Notes: generated by a model from the sequence alone, not told the origin. A DNA stretch of 53,781 nt from Acidimicrobiia bacterium (GCA_024421085.1 JAHQYN010000007.1:1-53781), one strand, 5' to 3'. Numbered from the stretch's first letter, positions 8,290 through 17,959 are shown. Numbers and translations: made by a program.

Positions 8290-9133
8290 GGGACCGTCTC
8301 CGCAATTCGGAGCGAATGACTTTGGCTGTATCACCTGTGTCGTAGCCGCGTGTCCCGGCCAGCGCTGTCAGCGTTTCTGTAGATACGGAACGCAGTGCCC
8401 ACGCCTCGGCAGACAGGTCCATGCTGCCAATAAGTGTGCCTGCGATATGCAGTTCGTCGCGTTCGAGACTGAGTTCTGAACCCTCTGCCCCCGACCAGAA
8501 CAGCGGCCAAAACTGGGGAGGAACAGCGCCGGGGACAGACGGCTCGGACATGGGTGCCCGACGACGTGGAAGATACCCGAGCAGCCTCACGCATTCAGGC
8601 GTATATGTCAGTGCCCAGAGTCTCTTGATGGTAGACTTGTATCCGTCGCGCACGATGCCGTCTTGGCCGAGAGCGATGCCAGCGGTTGAGAGTTTGTGGA
8701 GAACCCTGCGGGTCTGCCTCTCGGAGATACCAGCGATTACGGAGATTTTCCCGACGGTGGCCCCAGCCGGCCGCTGGCGCAGCGCGTTCAGCACACTCCT
8801 AGCCCCAGCGCTGAGCCCCATCGACGGGTCTTCAACTTGATCCGTTGATCCTGAGTCGCCCGTTGCCGGCAGGTACGGCGTCTGTCGTGTCTCAGATAGC
8901 CGGCGCTCAACAATGCTCGGCGACGTTTTAGTGCCGTGCATAGATGTGCCTGTCACAGCGGTGAACTCCCCACGGCAGTCGCGGCATCGCCATTGCGGCC
9001 ACCGGCGACCTGGACGCGCTCGCTCGGCTGTGCGCAAGCTGCCGCAATGTGGGCATATGATCTTGTCGGGCCACCTGACATCGGCAATCCGGCGAGCAGC
9101 ATTGACATCTGCCAGCTTTGGATTGGAGCCCAT
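8276..9133 (-). CDS. AbiEi-like antitoxin with N-terminal IS1595/ISXO2-type transposase zinc ribbon
   Basis: RWPDKIICPHCGS...WRCRDCRGEFTAVTGTSMHGTK zinc ribbon; central wHTH (TVGKISVIAGISERQTRRVLHKLSTAG); overlaps the toxin gene. Confidence 0.7.
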   Translation of the reverse strand: MGSNPKLADVNAARRIADVRWPDKIICPHCGSLRTAERARPGRRWPQWRCRDCRGEFTAVTGTSMHGTKTSPSIVERRLSETRQTPYLPATGDSGSTDQVEDPSMGLSAGARSVLNALRQRPAGATVGKISVIAGISERQTRRVLHKLSTAGIALGQDGIVRDGYKSTIKRLWALTYTPECVRLLGYLPRRRAPMSEPSVPGAVPPQFWPLFWSGAEGSELSLERDELHIAGTLIGSMDLSAEAWALRSVSTETLTALAGTRGYDTGDTAKVIRSELRRRSRVAD

Positions 9134-9331
9134 GTGTTCACTTTACCATTCTCGGGGACCGAACAGCAAGAAATGTCCGGTCTATTGCGCGTTTGGAACG
9201 TTGTGTCGGGTGGGTTGTCGAACACCCCTCGACGTAGCCAGGCGATGTGGTAGAGATCCCACCGGGCGAGCTTCGACGCGGAATCAAGCGAATCGCGGGC
9301 GCGCCGCAGCGGTGGCAGGTACTGTGGACGG

Positions 9332-10252
9332 ATGGATCACCGAGGGCCTCAGCGTGTACTGCTCGCAGGCGACACGCACCGCAACGGCGAGTGGGTGGGC
9401 ACGCTCTGCAAGCTGGCGAGCCGCCACGGTTGCGACACGATCCTGCAACTGGGGGATTTCGGGTACTGGCCCCACACCGACGAGGGCCTGCGCTTCTTGG
9501 AGCAGGTCGACGGGCACGCACAACGCAACGGGATCAACTGTCTTTACTGGATCGACGGCAACCACGAGAACCACGAGATGCTGGCAGCGCTCAAGGCCGA
9601 CGGAGACGGTTTCGTGACCATCGGCAACCGCTGTCGCTACGCACCGCGGGGCCATCGCTGGCGTTGGGGCCAGGTCGACTTCGGTGCCCTCGGCGGTGCC
9701 TTCTCGATAGATCACCACTATCGGGTTGAAGGCGTGAGCTGGTGGCCCAACGAGATGCCCACCGACGCCGACGTAGCGAAACTCGGTGACGCGCCGCTCG
9801 ACGTGCTGCTGTGCCATGACACACCCGAGGGCGCGCCGATACGGCAATTCGAGCTTCGACCTCGCGATGAGATGCTGTGCTCGCTGGTGCGCGGACGAAT
9901 CCTGCAGGCCGTCAAGGCCACACGGCCCCAACTGGTGGTCCACGGCCACTGGCATCGGCGCACCAGCAGCGAACTGAGTTGGCCGACCGACTGCGACGGC
10001 GAATTGTCCTGGGCCTCCACCCAGGTGGAGGGCCTAGCTGCCGACAAACAGGGCGACCATCGCGCCTGGGCAGTGCTGGAGGTCAACCCGCTCAAGTTCA
10101 TCGACGGCCATGCGGTGTCGGAGGTCGATCCACGCAAGTTCATCGACGGCCATGCGGTGTCGGAGGTCGATCCACGCAAGCTCATCGACGGCCATGCGGT
10201 GTCGGAGGTCGATCCACGCAAGTTCATCGACGGCCGAGCGGAAGTAACGTAG
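9332..10252 (+). CDS. Calcineurin-like metallophosphoesterase with C-terminal tandem repeat
   Basis: LLAGDTHRN, LQLGDFG, WIDGNHENHE, LLCHDTPEG, VVHGHWHR metallophosphoesterase motifs. Confidence 0.85.
   Translation: MDHRGPQRVLLAGDTHRNGEWVGTLCKLASRHGCDTILQLGDFGYWPHTDEGLRFLEQVDGHAQRNGINCLYWIDGNHENHEMLAALKADGDGFVTIGNRCRYAPRGHRWRWGQVDFGALGGAFSIDHHYRVEGVSWWPNEMPTDADVAKLGDAPLDVLLCHDTPEGAPIRQFELRPRDEMLCSLVRGRILQAVKATRPQLVVHGHWHRRTSSELSWPTDCDGELSWASTQVEGLAADKQGDHRAWAVLEVNPLKFIDGHAVSEVDPRKFIDGHAVSEVDPRKLIDGHAVSEVDPRKFIDGRAEVT
10094..10236 (+). repeat. 42-bp in-frame tandem repeat (3 full units plus a partial fourth), KFIDGHAVSEVDPR
   Basis: AAGTTCATCGACGGCCATGCGGTGTCGGAGGTCGATCCACGC starting at 10094, 10136, 10178, 10220. 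Confidence 0.97.
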
Positions 10253-10292
10253 GCGAGCCTTGACCGCCGACCGACACCGCTGAGCGTGCCGC

Positions 10293-11111
10293 ATGGACCA
10301 AGAATCCGCCTATCCCTCTATCGCCAGCAAGGTAGTTCTGGTCACTGGTGCCGGAGCCGGGATCGGACGGGCCATCGCACAACGTTTCGCCGCGGTCGGC
10401 GCCCGAGTCGCGCTCAACGATGTGGACAGCGACCGAGTCGACTCCGCTGTCGGTGAGATCAGCGCCGGCGGAGGCGAGGTCATGGGTGTCGTGGCAGACG
10501 TCTCCGACTCCGCTCGGGTCAACACCATGATCGCCGAGATCATCGATGCCCACGGCGTCATTGACGTGCTGGTCAACAACGCCGGGATCGTGAGTCCGAT
10601 GCTGCACTTCTTCGAGGCGGACGAGGCATGGTGGCGGCGCATCATCGACGTCAACCTGACCGGTCACTTTCTGGTCTCGCACCCGGTCGCGCGGATCATG
10701 GCGCTCAACGGGGGCGGCTGCATCATCAACATGAGCTCAGGCGGCGCGACCAAGGCACACCGGGCCTTCACCGCGTACGACGCCACGAAGGGGGGAATCG
10801 AGGCATTGACACGGGCGATGGCGCTCGATCTCGGCCCCTACAACATTCGTGTCAACGCACTCATGCCAGGGTCGATCGACACTAGCGGGCTCGGGCTGTC
10901 AGAGCGCAGGTTGCGAGGCGAGAACGTGCCGTTGGGACGGATCGGCGAGGTCCACGACATGACCGGTGCCGCCCTGTTCCTAGCGTCCGACGAAGCCGGC
11001 TACATCACTGGAGACGTGATCAAGATCGATGGCGGCATGACCGCGCAGCAGCGTTCCGCCACCGTCGACATAATGCCCCCGTCGGACTTCCCCAAACTCG
11101 AAGACCTCTAG
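10293..11111 (+). CDS. SDR-family NAD(P)-dependent oxidoreductase
   Basis: VTGAGAGIGRAIA, NNAGIV, YDATKGGIEALTRAMALDLGPYNIRVNALMPGSI. Confidence 0.93.
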   Translation: MDQESAYPSIASKVVLVTGAGAGIGRAIAQRFAAVGARVALNDVDSDRVDSAVGEISAGGGEVMGVVADVSDSARVNTMIAEIIDAHGVIDVLVNNAGIVSPMLHFFEADEAWWRRIIDVNLTGHFLVSHPVARIMALNGGGCIINMSSGGATKAHRAFTAYDATKGGIEALTRAMALDLGPYNIRVNALMPGSIDTSGLGLSERRLRGENVPLGRIGEVHDMTGAALFLASDEAGYITGDVIKIDGGMTAQQRSATVDIMPPSDFPKLEDL

Positions 11112-11114
11112 TTC

Positions 11115-11876
11115 ATGGTTGCCGGCGCCTCGACACCGCGCAAGCACAGCTACGACGTGGTGATTATCGGGGGAGCGATGATCGGTTCTTCCATCGCCTG
11201 GTTCCTGAGCGATCCCAACTCCAACAACGCCGCATTCGACGGTTCGGTGCTCGTCGTCGAACGAGATCCGACCTATGAGAACTCCTCGACCAGCCGAACC
11301 AACAGCTGTATGCGTCAACAGTTCTCCAACGAACTGAACATCAAGATCTCCCAGTTCGCAGCGGAGTTCGTGCGCAACTTTGCGGACTACATGGGAAATG
11401 ATCCTGAAGCACCGGAACTCGCAGTCAATCACTTCGGCTACATGTATCTCGCTCCCAGCGGAGTGCATGTTCGCAGTGACGGCGACGTCTACCTGGCAGG
11501 TTGCGCTCCCGATGATGACCGCGCCGTCGACCACAACAATCTGCGAATGGACCGCGACATCTGGGAAGAGAAGGTGTGGCCCGCGTTGGCCCACCGAATA
11601 CCGGCGTTCGAACGCACCAAGGTCATGACCCAGTGGGCGGGCCACTACGCCTACAACACCCTGGACCACAACGTCGTCGTCGGCCCCCACAACGAAGTGT
11701 CCAATTTCATTTTTGCCAATGGCTTCTCTGGCCACGGCCTCCAACAGTCACCTGCGATCGGCCGCGGCGTAGCCGAACTAATCACCTACAACGAATACCG
11801 CACCCTGGACCTGACCCCCCTCGGCTACGACCGAATCGCCCGCCGAGAGCCCTTCACCGAAACCGCAATAATCTGA
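11115..11876 (+). pseudogene. FAD-dependent (DAO-family) oxidoreductase with an in-frame internal deletion
   Basis: N-term DVVIIGGAMIGSSIAWFL...VVERDPTYENSSTSRT and C-term GHYAYNTLDHNVVVGPH...FANGFSGHGLQQSPAIGRGVAELI present; the expected central region is absent between FGYMYLA and PSGVHVRSDGD. Confidence 0.65.
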
Positions 11877-11909
11877 ACCGCGACACGACGATGTTCTGGG
11901 ATGTTCTGG

Positions 11910-12458
11910 TCAGAGCTTGGTGATCGGGTCGCCTGTGTGGATGGTGCCGGGGTCGACTACTCGGGCGTTGATGCCTCTGAGCTTGAGCGCCATGCCGGTC
12001 TCGGAGTTGACCCAGCGCAGCGCGTCTCGGCCGTAGCGGGATCTGAACTTGTCGCAACCCAGGTGCGGTGCGTTGGTGACCTCGAGCGTGGCGTCGCCGA
12101 TTCTCAGGCGGGTGCCTGCCGGAGCGTTGGCCTCACTTATGTCGAAGTCGGCGTACAGCTGGTCGCCAGCAGCCGGCCACTGCTCGGTGGGTCCGGCGAT
12201 CAAGTCGAGGACACGCGAATTCATGATCGTGACCTGCCTGAGGGGATCAGCGCTGCCGTCTTCGGTTTGGCGGTCGCCGCGGGCGAGCCAGTTGTCGCCA
12301 GCCAAACCGGTCTCCAGAGTGAGTTCGCCCTGCTCGACGATCTCGCGCTCGTCCACCGCAGTGCGCGCCACGATGAGCCGAAGCGTTCCCCGCTCACTGG
12401 GCGCATCTCGGATCTGCGTCAAGCCTGCTTCGAGTTCTTCGTTCGTCCGGTGAATCAT
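11910..12458 (-). CDS. MOSC domain-containing protein
   Basis: GLAGDNW, EANAPAGTRLRIGDATLEVTNAPHLGCDKFRSRYG. Confidence 0.85.
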   Translation of the reverse strand: MIHRTNEELEAGLTQIRDAPSERGTLRLIVARTAVDEREIVEQGELTLETGLAGDNWLARGDRQTEDGSADPLRQVTIMNSRVLDLIAGPTEQWPAAGDQLYADFDISEANAPAGTRLRIGDATLEVTNAPHLGCDKFRSRYGRDALRWVNSETGMALKLRGINARVVDPGTIHTGDPITKL

Positions 12459-12546
12459 GGGTGCAGTATGCATCTTGTTGTGGACAACCTCTCCCCGCAA
12501 CGATGCCCGACTCGCAGACCTCGGAGACTGCCGATCAAGCGGGGTG

Positions 12547-13815
12547 TCACAGCTGGGGGCCGCAGTCGACGCAGGACACGTCTGCGATGGGTGCGTCCGC
12601 GGCGAGATACTCGGTCAACCAGTCGACGAACGCGACCCCTTCGACTCCCAGGGAATACATCTCGTCGCGCCCGAGAATCGTGTGATCCTCACCCGGTGCC
12701 AGATAACTGCTCACCTGCACCCCGGCAGCCTCGATTCGCGTTTCGTTGTCTCTGATCAGCTGGTCCATGTTGCTCGCGTCGAACCCGGCCAGCTGTGCGA
12801 AACTCAACTGCGTGCTGTCGAAGGCGTTGTCGAAGCGGGCGAAGCGTATGTCGGGGTCATGCAGGCCGGCCTGGATGAACATCTCGGGAACTCCCCATTC
12901 CTGCGGAGTGATTCCCTCGTTCACCGGCCAGTCGGGGACGACCGAGAAAGCACCCCACAGTGAGCTGATCGTGGCGTTGATGACCGGGTTGCTCGGATAG
13001 GCGCCCGAGGCGTCCGCCACAACAGAGACCTTGGCGTCGGGATACAGGTCCGACACCAACCCGCCGAAGAAGGGGGCAGCAACAGAACCGGCGCTGGACC
13101 CGGCCACCACGACTTCGGTTGCGTCGGGGAATCGTGCGTGGAGTTCGGCCAATGCTCGAGAGGCGTTCACGAATCCGTTGTGGTGAACGGTCAGATCGTC
13201 GCTGTACTGGTGGACGTTGTTGCCAATATGGACATCGCCGGTGCAGTACGGGGCGCCCACGAACGAACTGCCGGCCAGGGGATTGGCGGGATTGGAGAAG
13301 TCGAAGATGCCTCCCGCGCCGGTCGGGTCGTCGCTCTCGCCGGTGGTCACCGAGTAGGTGCCGCCGGTGAACGAACAGGACGCGGCACTGAAGCAGGCAC
13401 CGCCTCCCTCAAGGTAGAACACGACACGTTCGGGGTCGGCCTCCCGGACCCAGAAGCTGTATTCGCTGCCGTCGGCGCACATGCATTCATCGCCCCCGGC
13501 GACCTGTTCCCAGCGCCCCGCGGGCACCACAGTGGTCGTTGTCGTAGTCGTTGTCGTTGTGGTCGTCGTTGTCGTTGTGGTCGTCGTTGTCGTTTTGGTC
13601 GTTGGAGCAGCAGCGGTCGTCGTTGTTGCTGCAGTGGTCGTTGGAGCAGAAGTCGTGGTCGGAGCCGCCGTGGTCTGTGGTGCGGTGGTTTCAGGCGGCT
13701 CGTTCGGCGTCGACTCCTGTTGGTCATCGTCACCACCGCAACTCGCCGCGAGCAACCCAACAGCCAGTAGCGACACCCCGACGCGAAACAATAGAGCAAC
13801 ACTGCGTTTTTTCAT
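12547..13815 (-). CDS. Secreted pectin acetylesterase/Notum-type lipoprotein with Thr-rich linker
   Basis: Lipobox LLAASCGG; VVFYLEGGGACFS, VVVAGSSAGSVAAP; linker of about 20 consecutive Thr. Confidence 0.82.
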   Translation of the reverse strand: MKKRSVALLFRVGVSLLAVGLLAASCGGDDDQQESTPNEPPETTAPQTTAAPTTTSAPTTTAATTTTAAAPTTKTTTTTTTTTTTTTTTTTTTTTVVPAGRWEQVAGGDECMCADGSEYSFWVREADPERVVFYLEGGGACFSAASCSFTGGTYSVTTGESDDPTGAGGIFDFSNPANPLAGSSFVGAPYCTGDVHIGNNVHQYSDDLTVHHNGFVNASRALAELHARFPDATEVVVAGSSAGSVAAPFFGGLVSDLYPDAKVSVVADASGAYPSNPVINATISSLWGAFSVVPDWPVNEGITPQEWGVPEMFIQAGLHDPDIRFARFDNAFDSTQLSFAQLAGFDASNMDQLIRDNETRIEAAGVQVSSYLAPGEDHTILGRDEMYSLGVEGVAFVDWLTEYLAADAPIADVSCVDCGPQL

Positions 13816-14014
13816 GAGGCACTCTACCCCGCACCGCGGTCTCCAGGTGCGCCAAGCTGTTGTCACTCGATGTCGGCGCGGAGTCCATGGCGTGCGCCAA
13901 GCTGTTGTCACGGCTCCGGTTGCGCCCGGCGACAACACATCGCCCGGCGACAACACGGCGCACGGCGAAAGCACAGTTGCGGCTACGCTGACTGCTGAGA
14001 CTGGAGGGCCGACC

Positions 14015-14827
14015 ATGGCAGACACCCGACAAGAGCGCGACCTTGAGGATCTCGATCGGTTGCAAATCGAGTTCTCGTTGGACCTTCCCTCGACCGCTGA
14101 GGACTTCGAGACCGAACGTCAACAGCGCAAGGAGTCTCTTGCCGCCGGCCTCAGGGTGATGGGGCGATTGCACCTCGCCGAGGGCGTGGCCGGTCATGTG
14201 ACCGTGCGGGACCCTGAGCACCTCGATCACTTCTGGGTCAACCCCTTCGGGCAGAACTTCAAGTACATGACCGTTTCAGACCTGATCCTGGTCGACGAAC
14301 AAGGCCAGGTGGTCGACGGCGACCGCCCGGTCAACACCGCGGCCTTCGCCATTCACTCACAGATCCACGCGGCACGACCAGACGTGATCGCCGCAGCGCA
14401 CTCACACTCGATGTACGGCAAGACCTTCTCGACGCTCGGTCAGCCCCTCAAGATGATCAGCCAGGACTCCACGATGTTCTACAACGATGTGGCCCTGTGC
14501 GATGCGGGCAGCGGAGCGGTGGTGCTCGACGTCGAGACGGGCCGTCAGATGGCAGAGGCGCTCGGCGACAAGAAGGCTCTCATCCATCAGAACCACGGCC
14601 TCATCACCTGTGGCGGCAGCGTGGACGCAGCAGTGTGGTGGTTCGTTGCGCTCGAGCGCTGTTGTCAGAGCCAACTGGTCGCCCAGGCCGCAGGTGATCC
14701 GATCGAGATCCCCGAGCACCTCTGCGTCGAGGGCTACCGCCAGCAGGGTTCGGACTTGGCGGGGTGGTTCCAGTTTCAACCATGGCGAGACGAACTGATG
14801 CGCGAGGAGCCCGAATTCCTCAACTGA
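14015..14827 (+). CDS. Class II aldolase/adducin family protein
   Basis: EGVAGHVTVRDPEH..WVNPFG, AAHSHSMYGKTFSTLG, HQNHGLITCGGSVDAAVWWF. Confidence 0.9.
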   Translation: MADTRQERDLEDLDRLQIEFSLDLPSTAEDFETERQQRKESLAAGLRVMGRLHLAEGVAGHVTVRDPEHLDHFWVNPFGQNFKYMTVSDLILVDEQGQVVDGDRPVNTAAFAIHSQIHAARPDVIAAAHSHSMYGKTFSTLGQPLKMISQDSTMFYNDVALCDAGSGAVVLDVETGRQMAEALGDKKALIHQNHGLITCGGSVDAAVWWFVALERCCQSQLVAQAAGDPIEIPEHLCVEGYRQQGSDLAGWFQFQPWRDELMREEPEFLN

Positions 14828-14879
14828 CCGACCGTCCGCGGCGCGCAGCCGACTGAACGTTCGTCCAGTATGCTGCAAC

Positions 14880-15482
14880 ATGGACGAGCGCCTGAACCGG
14901 TCTGAGACGCAGGAACAGATTCTCGACGCGGTCGGGTCGGTCATCCTGCGCGAGGGGATCGGCGGGGCCAGCATGCGAACCGTGGCCAAGGAGGCCGACG
15001 TGTCGGTCGGTCTGCTCAGTTACCACTTCGACGACAAGCAGACGCTCATCTTGGCGGTGTTCCGAAGAGCCACGGACCGGCTGTTCGACGCCTGCGCCAG
15101 TGCCGCTGAAGAAAAGCAGGACCCCGCAGAGAAGTTCCGGGCGTTCCTGCGCGGCGCTTTCACCGACGAGTTCCTCAACGGCAGCTACCTGGCGCTGCGC
15201 ATCGCCCTGTGGGCATTGGCACTCACCGAAGACGGCGTGGCGGCGCTCGACGCGGAGTTCTATGAGCGCTACTCGTCGCGTTTTCGCGAACTCGTCGGCG
15301 CGGCTCGCCCGGAGCTGGCCGAGACCGTGGTTGCGGACCGCGTGCAAGACCTGATCGCTGGCTCCAACGGGCTCTGGCTGAACTGGGCCCGCTGGCGGGA
15401 CAACGACGCTCTGCAGCGAGGACTCAACCACTGCGAAGACCTCACCTTGAACGGAGAAATTCGCGCCCGCGCCCAACGCTGA
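14880..15482 (+). CDS. TetR/AcrR-family transcriptional regulator
   Basis: ILDAVGSVILREGIGGASMRTVAKEADVSVGLLSYHFDDKQTLI HTH. Confidence 0.9.
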   Translation: MDERLNRSETQEQILDAVGSVILREGIGGASMRTVAKEADVSVGLLSYHFDDKQTLILAVFRRATDRLFDACASAAEEKQDPAEKFRAFLRGAFTDEFLNGSYLALRIALWALALTEDGVAALDAEFYERYSSRFRELVGAARPELAETVVADRVQDLIAGSNGLWLNWARWRDNDALQRGLNHCEDLTLNGEIRARAQR

Positions 15483-15509
15483 ACCTGCTTCACGCTGCCA
15501 TGCACGCCA

Positions 15510-16349
15510 TCAATGCATGCCGACGTTGGTGCCCGGGTCTGAAACCCACGACGGAGGGCGTTTCTCGACGAACGCGCTCATTCCCTCGCGGCCCTCGTCG
15601 CTGGCAAACAATTCAGCCGACAACTGCGAGGTCCATTCGAAGGCTTCCTCGCGCGACATTGTGGGGACTTTTTGGGTGAGTGCCTTGCAGGCGGCCAGAG
15701 CCTGAGGTCCGCCGAGCATCAGGTCAGAGACGATCTCATCCACCTCCCCGTCGAGGCGCTCGGCCGGCACCGCGGCGTTGATGATCCCCATTCGGGCAGC
15801 CTCAGGGGCCAGGAAGCGGTTGCCGCGCAGGAAGGCCTCGCTCGCCTCAGCCGAGCGCATCTTCGGCAGGCAGAGGACTGAGATCATTGCTGGAGCGACC
15901 CCGATGCGAACCTCCGTGAATCCCATCTTGGCGGTGTCGACGGCCACGGAGATGTCCATCGCCGCGGCGATGCCCATGCCTCCCGCAACGCAGTGGCCGT
16001 TGATCCGCCCGACGAACGGTTTGGGCGACTCGGCGAAACGGCTGAACAGGTCGACAGCAGTGGGCACACCTCGGCGTCGGGTCGAAGGCGCCTTGAGATC
16101 CGCGCCCGCACAGAAGACCCGACCCCGGTTCGTGAGCACGATGACGCGCACCTCCCGGTCGGCGTCGGCAGCGTCGATGGCAGACAGCAGTTGCGCGATG
16201 AGGTCGCTGCTGAGGGCATTGCGGTTCTCTTCGTCTGCGAGGGTGATCGTCATCACACCCCGGTTCTTGGTCGACTCGACAATCCTTGTTTCGCCATTGT
16301 TTGATTCGGCGACCCCCGTTTCGCCAAGGTTTGATTCGCCAGTGCTCAT
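15510..16349 (-). CDS. Enoyl-CoA hydratase/isomerase family protein
   Basis: VIVLTNRGRVFCAGADLKAPS, VGRINGHCVAGGMGIAAAMDI; N-term repeat SNLGETGVAESNNGETRIVES. Confidence 0.9.
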   Translation of the reverse strand: MSTGESNLGETGVAESNNGETRIVESTKNRGVMTITLADEENRNALSSDLIAQLLSAIDAADADREVRVIVLTNRGRVFCAGADLKAPSTRRRGVPTAVDLFSRFAESPKPFVGRINGHCVAGGMGIAAAMDISVAVDTAKMGFTEVRIGVAPAMISVLCLPKMRSAEASEAFLRGNRFLAPEAARMGIINAAVPAERLDGEVDEIVSDLMLGGPQALAACKALTQKVPTMSREEAFEWTSQLSAELFASDEGREGMSAFVEKRPPSWVSDPGTNVGMH

Positions 16350-16358
16350 GGCGCGCTC

Positions 16359-17159
16359 CTAACGCTCTGGTCCTGCGGTCGGAGGGCCAGCGAACGCCTG
16401 TGCGATCTTCATCCAGTCGTGTGCCGCTTCGCCGCTGACCGACAGCGCCGTGTCTTGCAGGCTGCGCCTCTGGGTGACGACCAGACAGAAGTCTTCGGCG
16501 CAGCCGGCGATGCTGCACTCGCTGTCGGCGGGGCCCCAAGTCCACCGATCACCCGAAGGGCCCTCAAGGTCGAGTCGGATCTCAGTCTCGGGCATTTCAA
16601 GTTGCCGATTCGCATAGGCCCAAGGTCGGGTGATGAAACCAAGCTGCGCGATATGGCGCAGACGGTCGCTGGCGGCACGCGACGCGCCGACAGCATCGAC
16701 GATGTCTTGGCCGTGCGCCCAGCATTCCATCAGGCGTGCGGTGAGGAACGACTTGGCGCCCATCGAGGGTCCGTACCACGGCACCCTGGCATCGTCGCGC
16801 AGGCGCGCTGCCGCAGACTCCAGGTCGGCCCGACCCGCGCGCCAGGCGTTCAGGCGTTGGCCGACCGGGAGGTTCCGCAGCGGATCAAGGGTGTGGGCGT
16901 CGACGCCGAGATCACCGTCGGCGGCACTGTCCCACAACGCCTCAGCCACCACTGCGAAGCCCTCTGGGTCACGGATCGCGGTTGCTGCGGCATGGTCAAA
17001 GTAGGTGAGATGGGCGACCTGATCGGTGATGTCCCAACGGGGACTCGCGGTGGAGATGGCCCATTGCGACTCGGTGAGTCCGCTGAGCACCTCGTCGATA
17101 GCGGCCTGTTCGGCGAGCAGGTCGGCGAGCAGATCAGTGAGCAGCTCAGAGATGTGCAT
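16359..17159 (-). CDS. TIGR03084-type putative metal-binding/mycothiol-fold protein
   Basis: WDITDQVAHLTYFDHAA, LMECWAHGQDIVDA (DinB/maleylpyruvate isomerase-like His pattern). Confidence 0.75.
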   Translation of the reverse strand: MHISELLTDLLADLLAEQAAIDEVLSGLTESQWAISTASPRWDITDQVAHLTYFDHAAATAIRDPEGFAVVAEALWDSAADGDLGVDAHTLDPLRNLPVGQRLNAWRAGRADLESAAARLRDDARVPWYGPSMGAKSFLTARLMECWAHGQDIVDAVGASRAASDRLRHIAQLGFITRPWAYANRQLEMPETEIRLDLEGPSGDRWTWGPADSECSIAGCAEDFCLVVTQRRSLQDTALSVSGEAAHDWMKIAQAFAGPPTAGPER

Positions 17160-17959
17160 GATTCTCCTGTCTTGTTTCTGCGCCTGAGGCGTCCCGGCCG
17201 GTCGCGGAACCTCGAGGCAGACCGTTGAGGATTATGTCCAGCACCTCATCGGCGGCGTCCTTGGGTGAGACGGTCAAGGACGCAACCACTTCGGGCTCGC
17301 TGAACTGACGGCCGAGGCCAGCCAGCGCCCGCGCCACGACGGAGGTGTCGACCGCGGCTATCTCGCCCTGTTCGACAGCCACGTCGAGGAGTTCCCGGGT
17401 CACATCGACCAGATAGTTGTTGTGTGCAGCGAACAGTTCCGGTCCGCCGACTATCGCATTGAGGTCGCGGGCGAACGCCGGTGTGGTGCGCGACACAGCC
17501 ACATTGGCTGCCAGCAGGTAGACGCGAATCGCTTCAAGGGGCCGATACGACTGCATGCGCCGGGCGTAGCCGGAGCCGCGGCAGGCGGTGCTGTGTTTGC
17601 ACTCGCGGGCGGAGGCGGGGGCGGCGGCGGGCGGTGCTGTGTTTGCACGGGCGGGTGAGCGCCTTGGTGGCCGCTCTGCCGATGTTCCAGAGATAGCGGT
17701 CTGTGGCCATCAACACCAACTCGCTGCGGCTCTCGGCCAAGCCGTAGAGGGTGCGCAGCGAGCAGTTCAGGTGCATGGCAAGGTCGGCCATGGTGAGATG
17801 ACTGAAACCGTCACGCACCAGTTCCGTCAGATCGTCGAGGATCTCACGCTGGCGGGGTGTGAGCGACTCGCTGCGCTCTCGGGACAGCTTTGGTCTGGGT
17901 CCCCGGACGCGTCGGATCCGACGCTCGAGGTCGCTCACCGGCGTCTCGACTGCGGTCAT
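17146..17959 (-). pseudogene. TetR-family regulator split by a frameshift at a repeat
   Basis: N-part SLTPRQREILDDLTELVRDGFSHLTMADLAMHLNCSLRTLYGLAESRSELV in one frame, C-part MQSYRPLEAIRVYLLAANVAV... in another; 19-bp direct repeats at 17584 and 17630. Confidence 0.85.

Noticed and set aside
10094-10260. Regular repeats considered as a CRISPR array
   Set aside because: Tandem units without unique spacers, in frame in a CDS; the same reasoning rejects the 26110-26310, 42515-42583, 43825-43923, 50127-50216 and 51170-51439 repeats.
13520-13640. GTCGTTGTC microsatellite as a regulatory repeat
   Set aside because: It encodes the Thr-rich linker of the secreted esterase; ordinary low-complexity linker.
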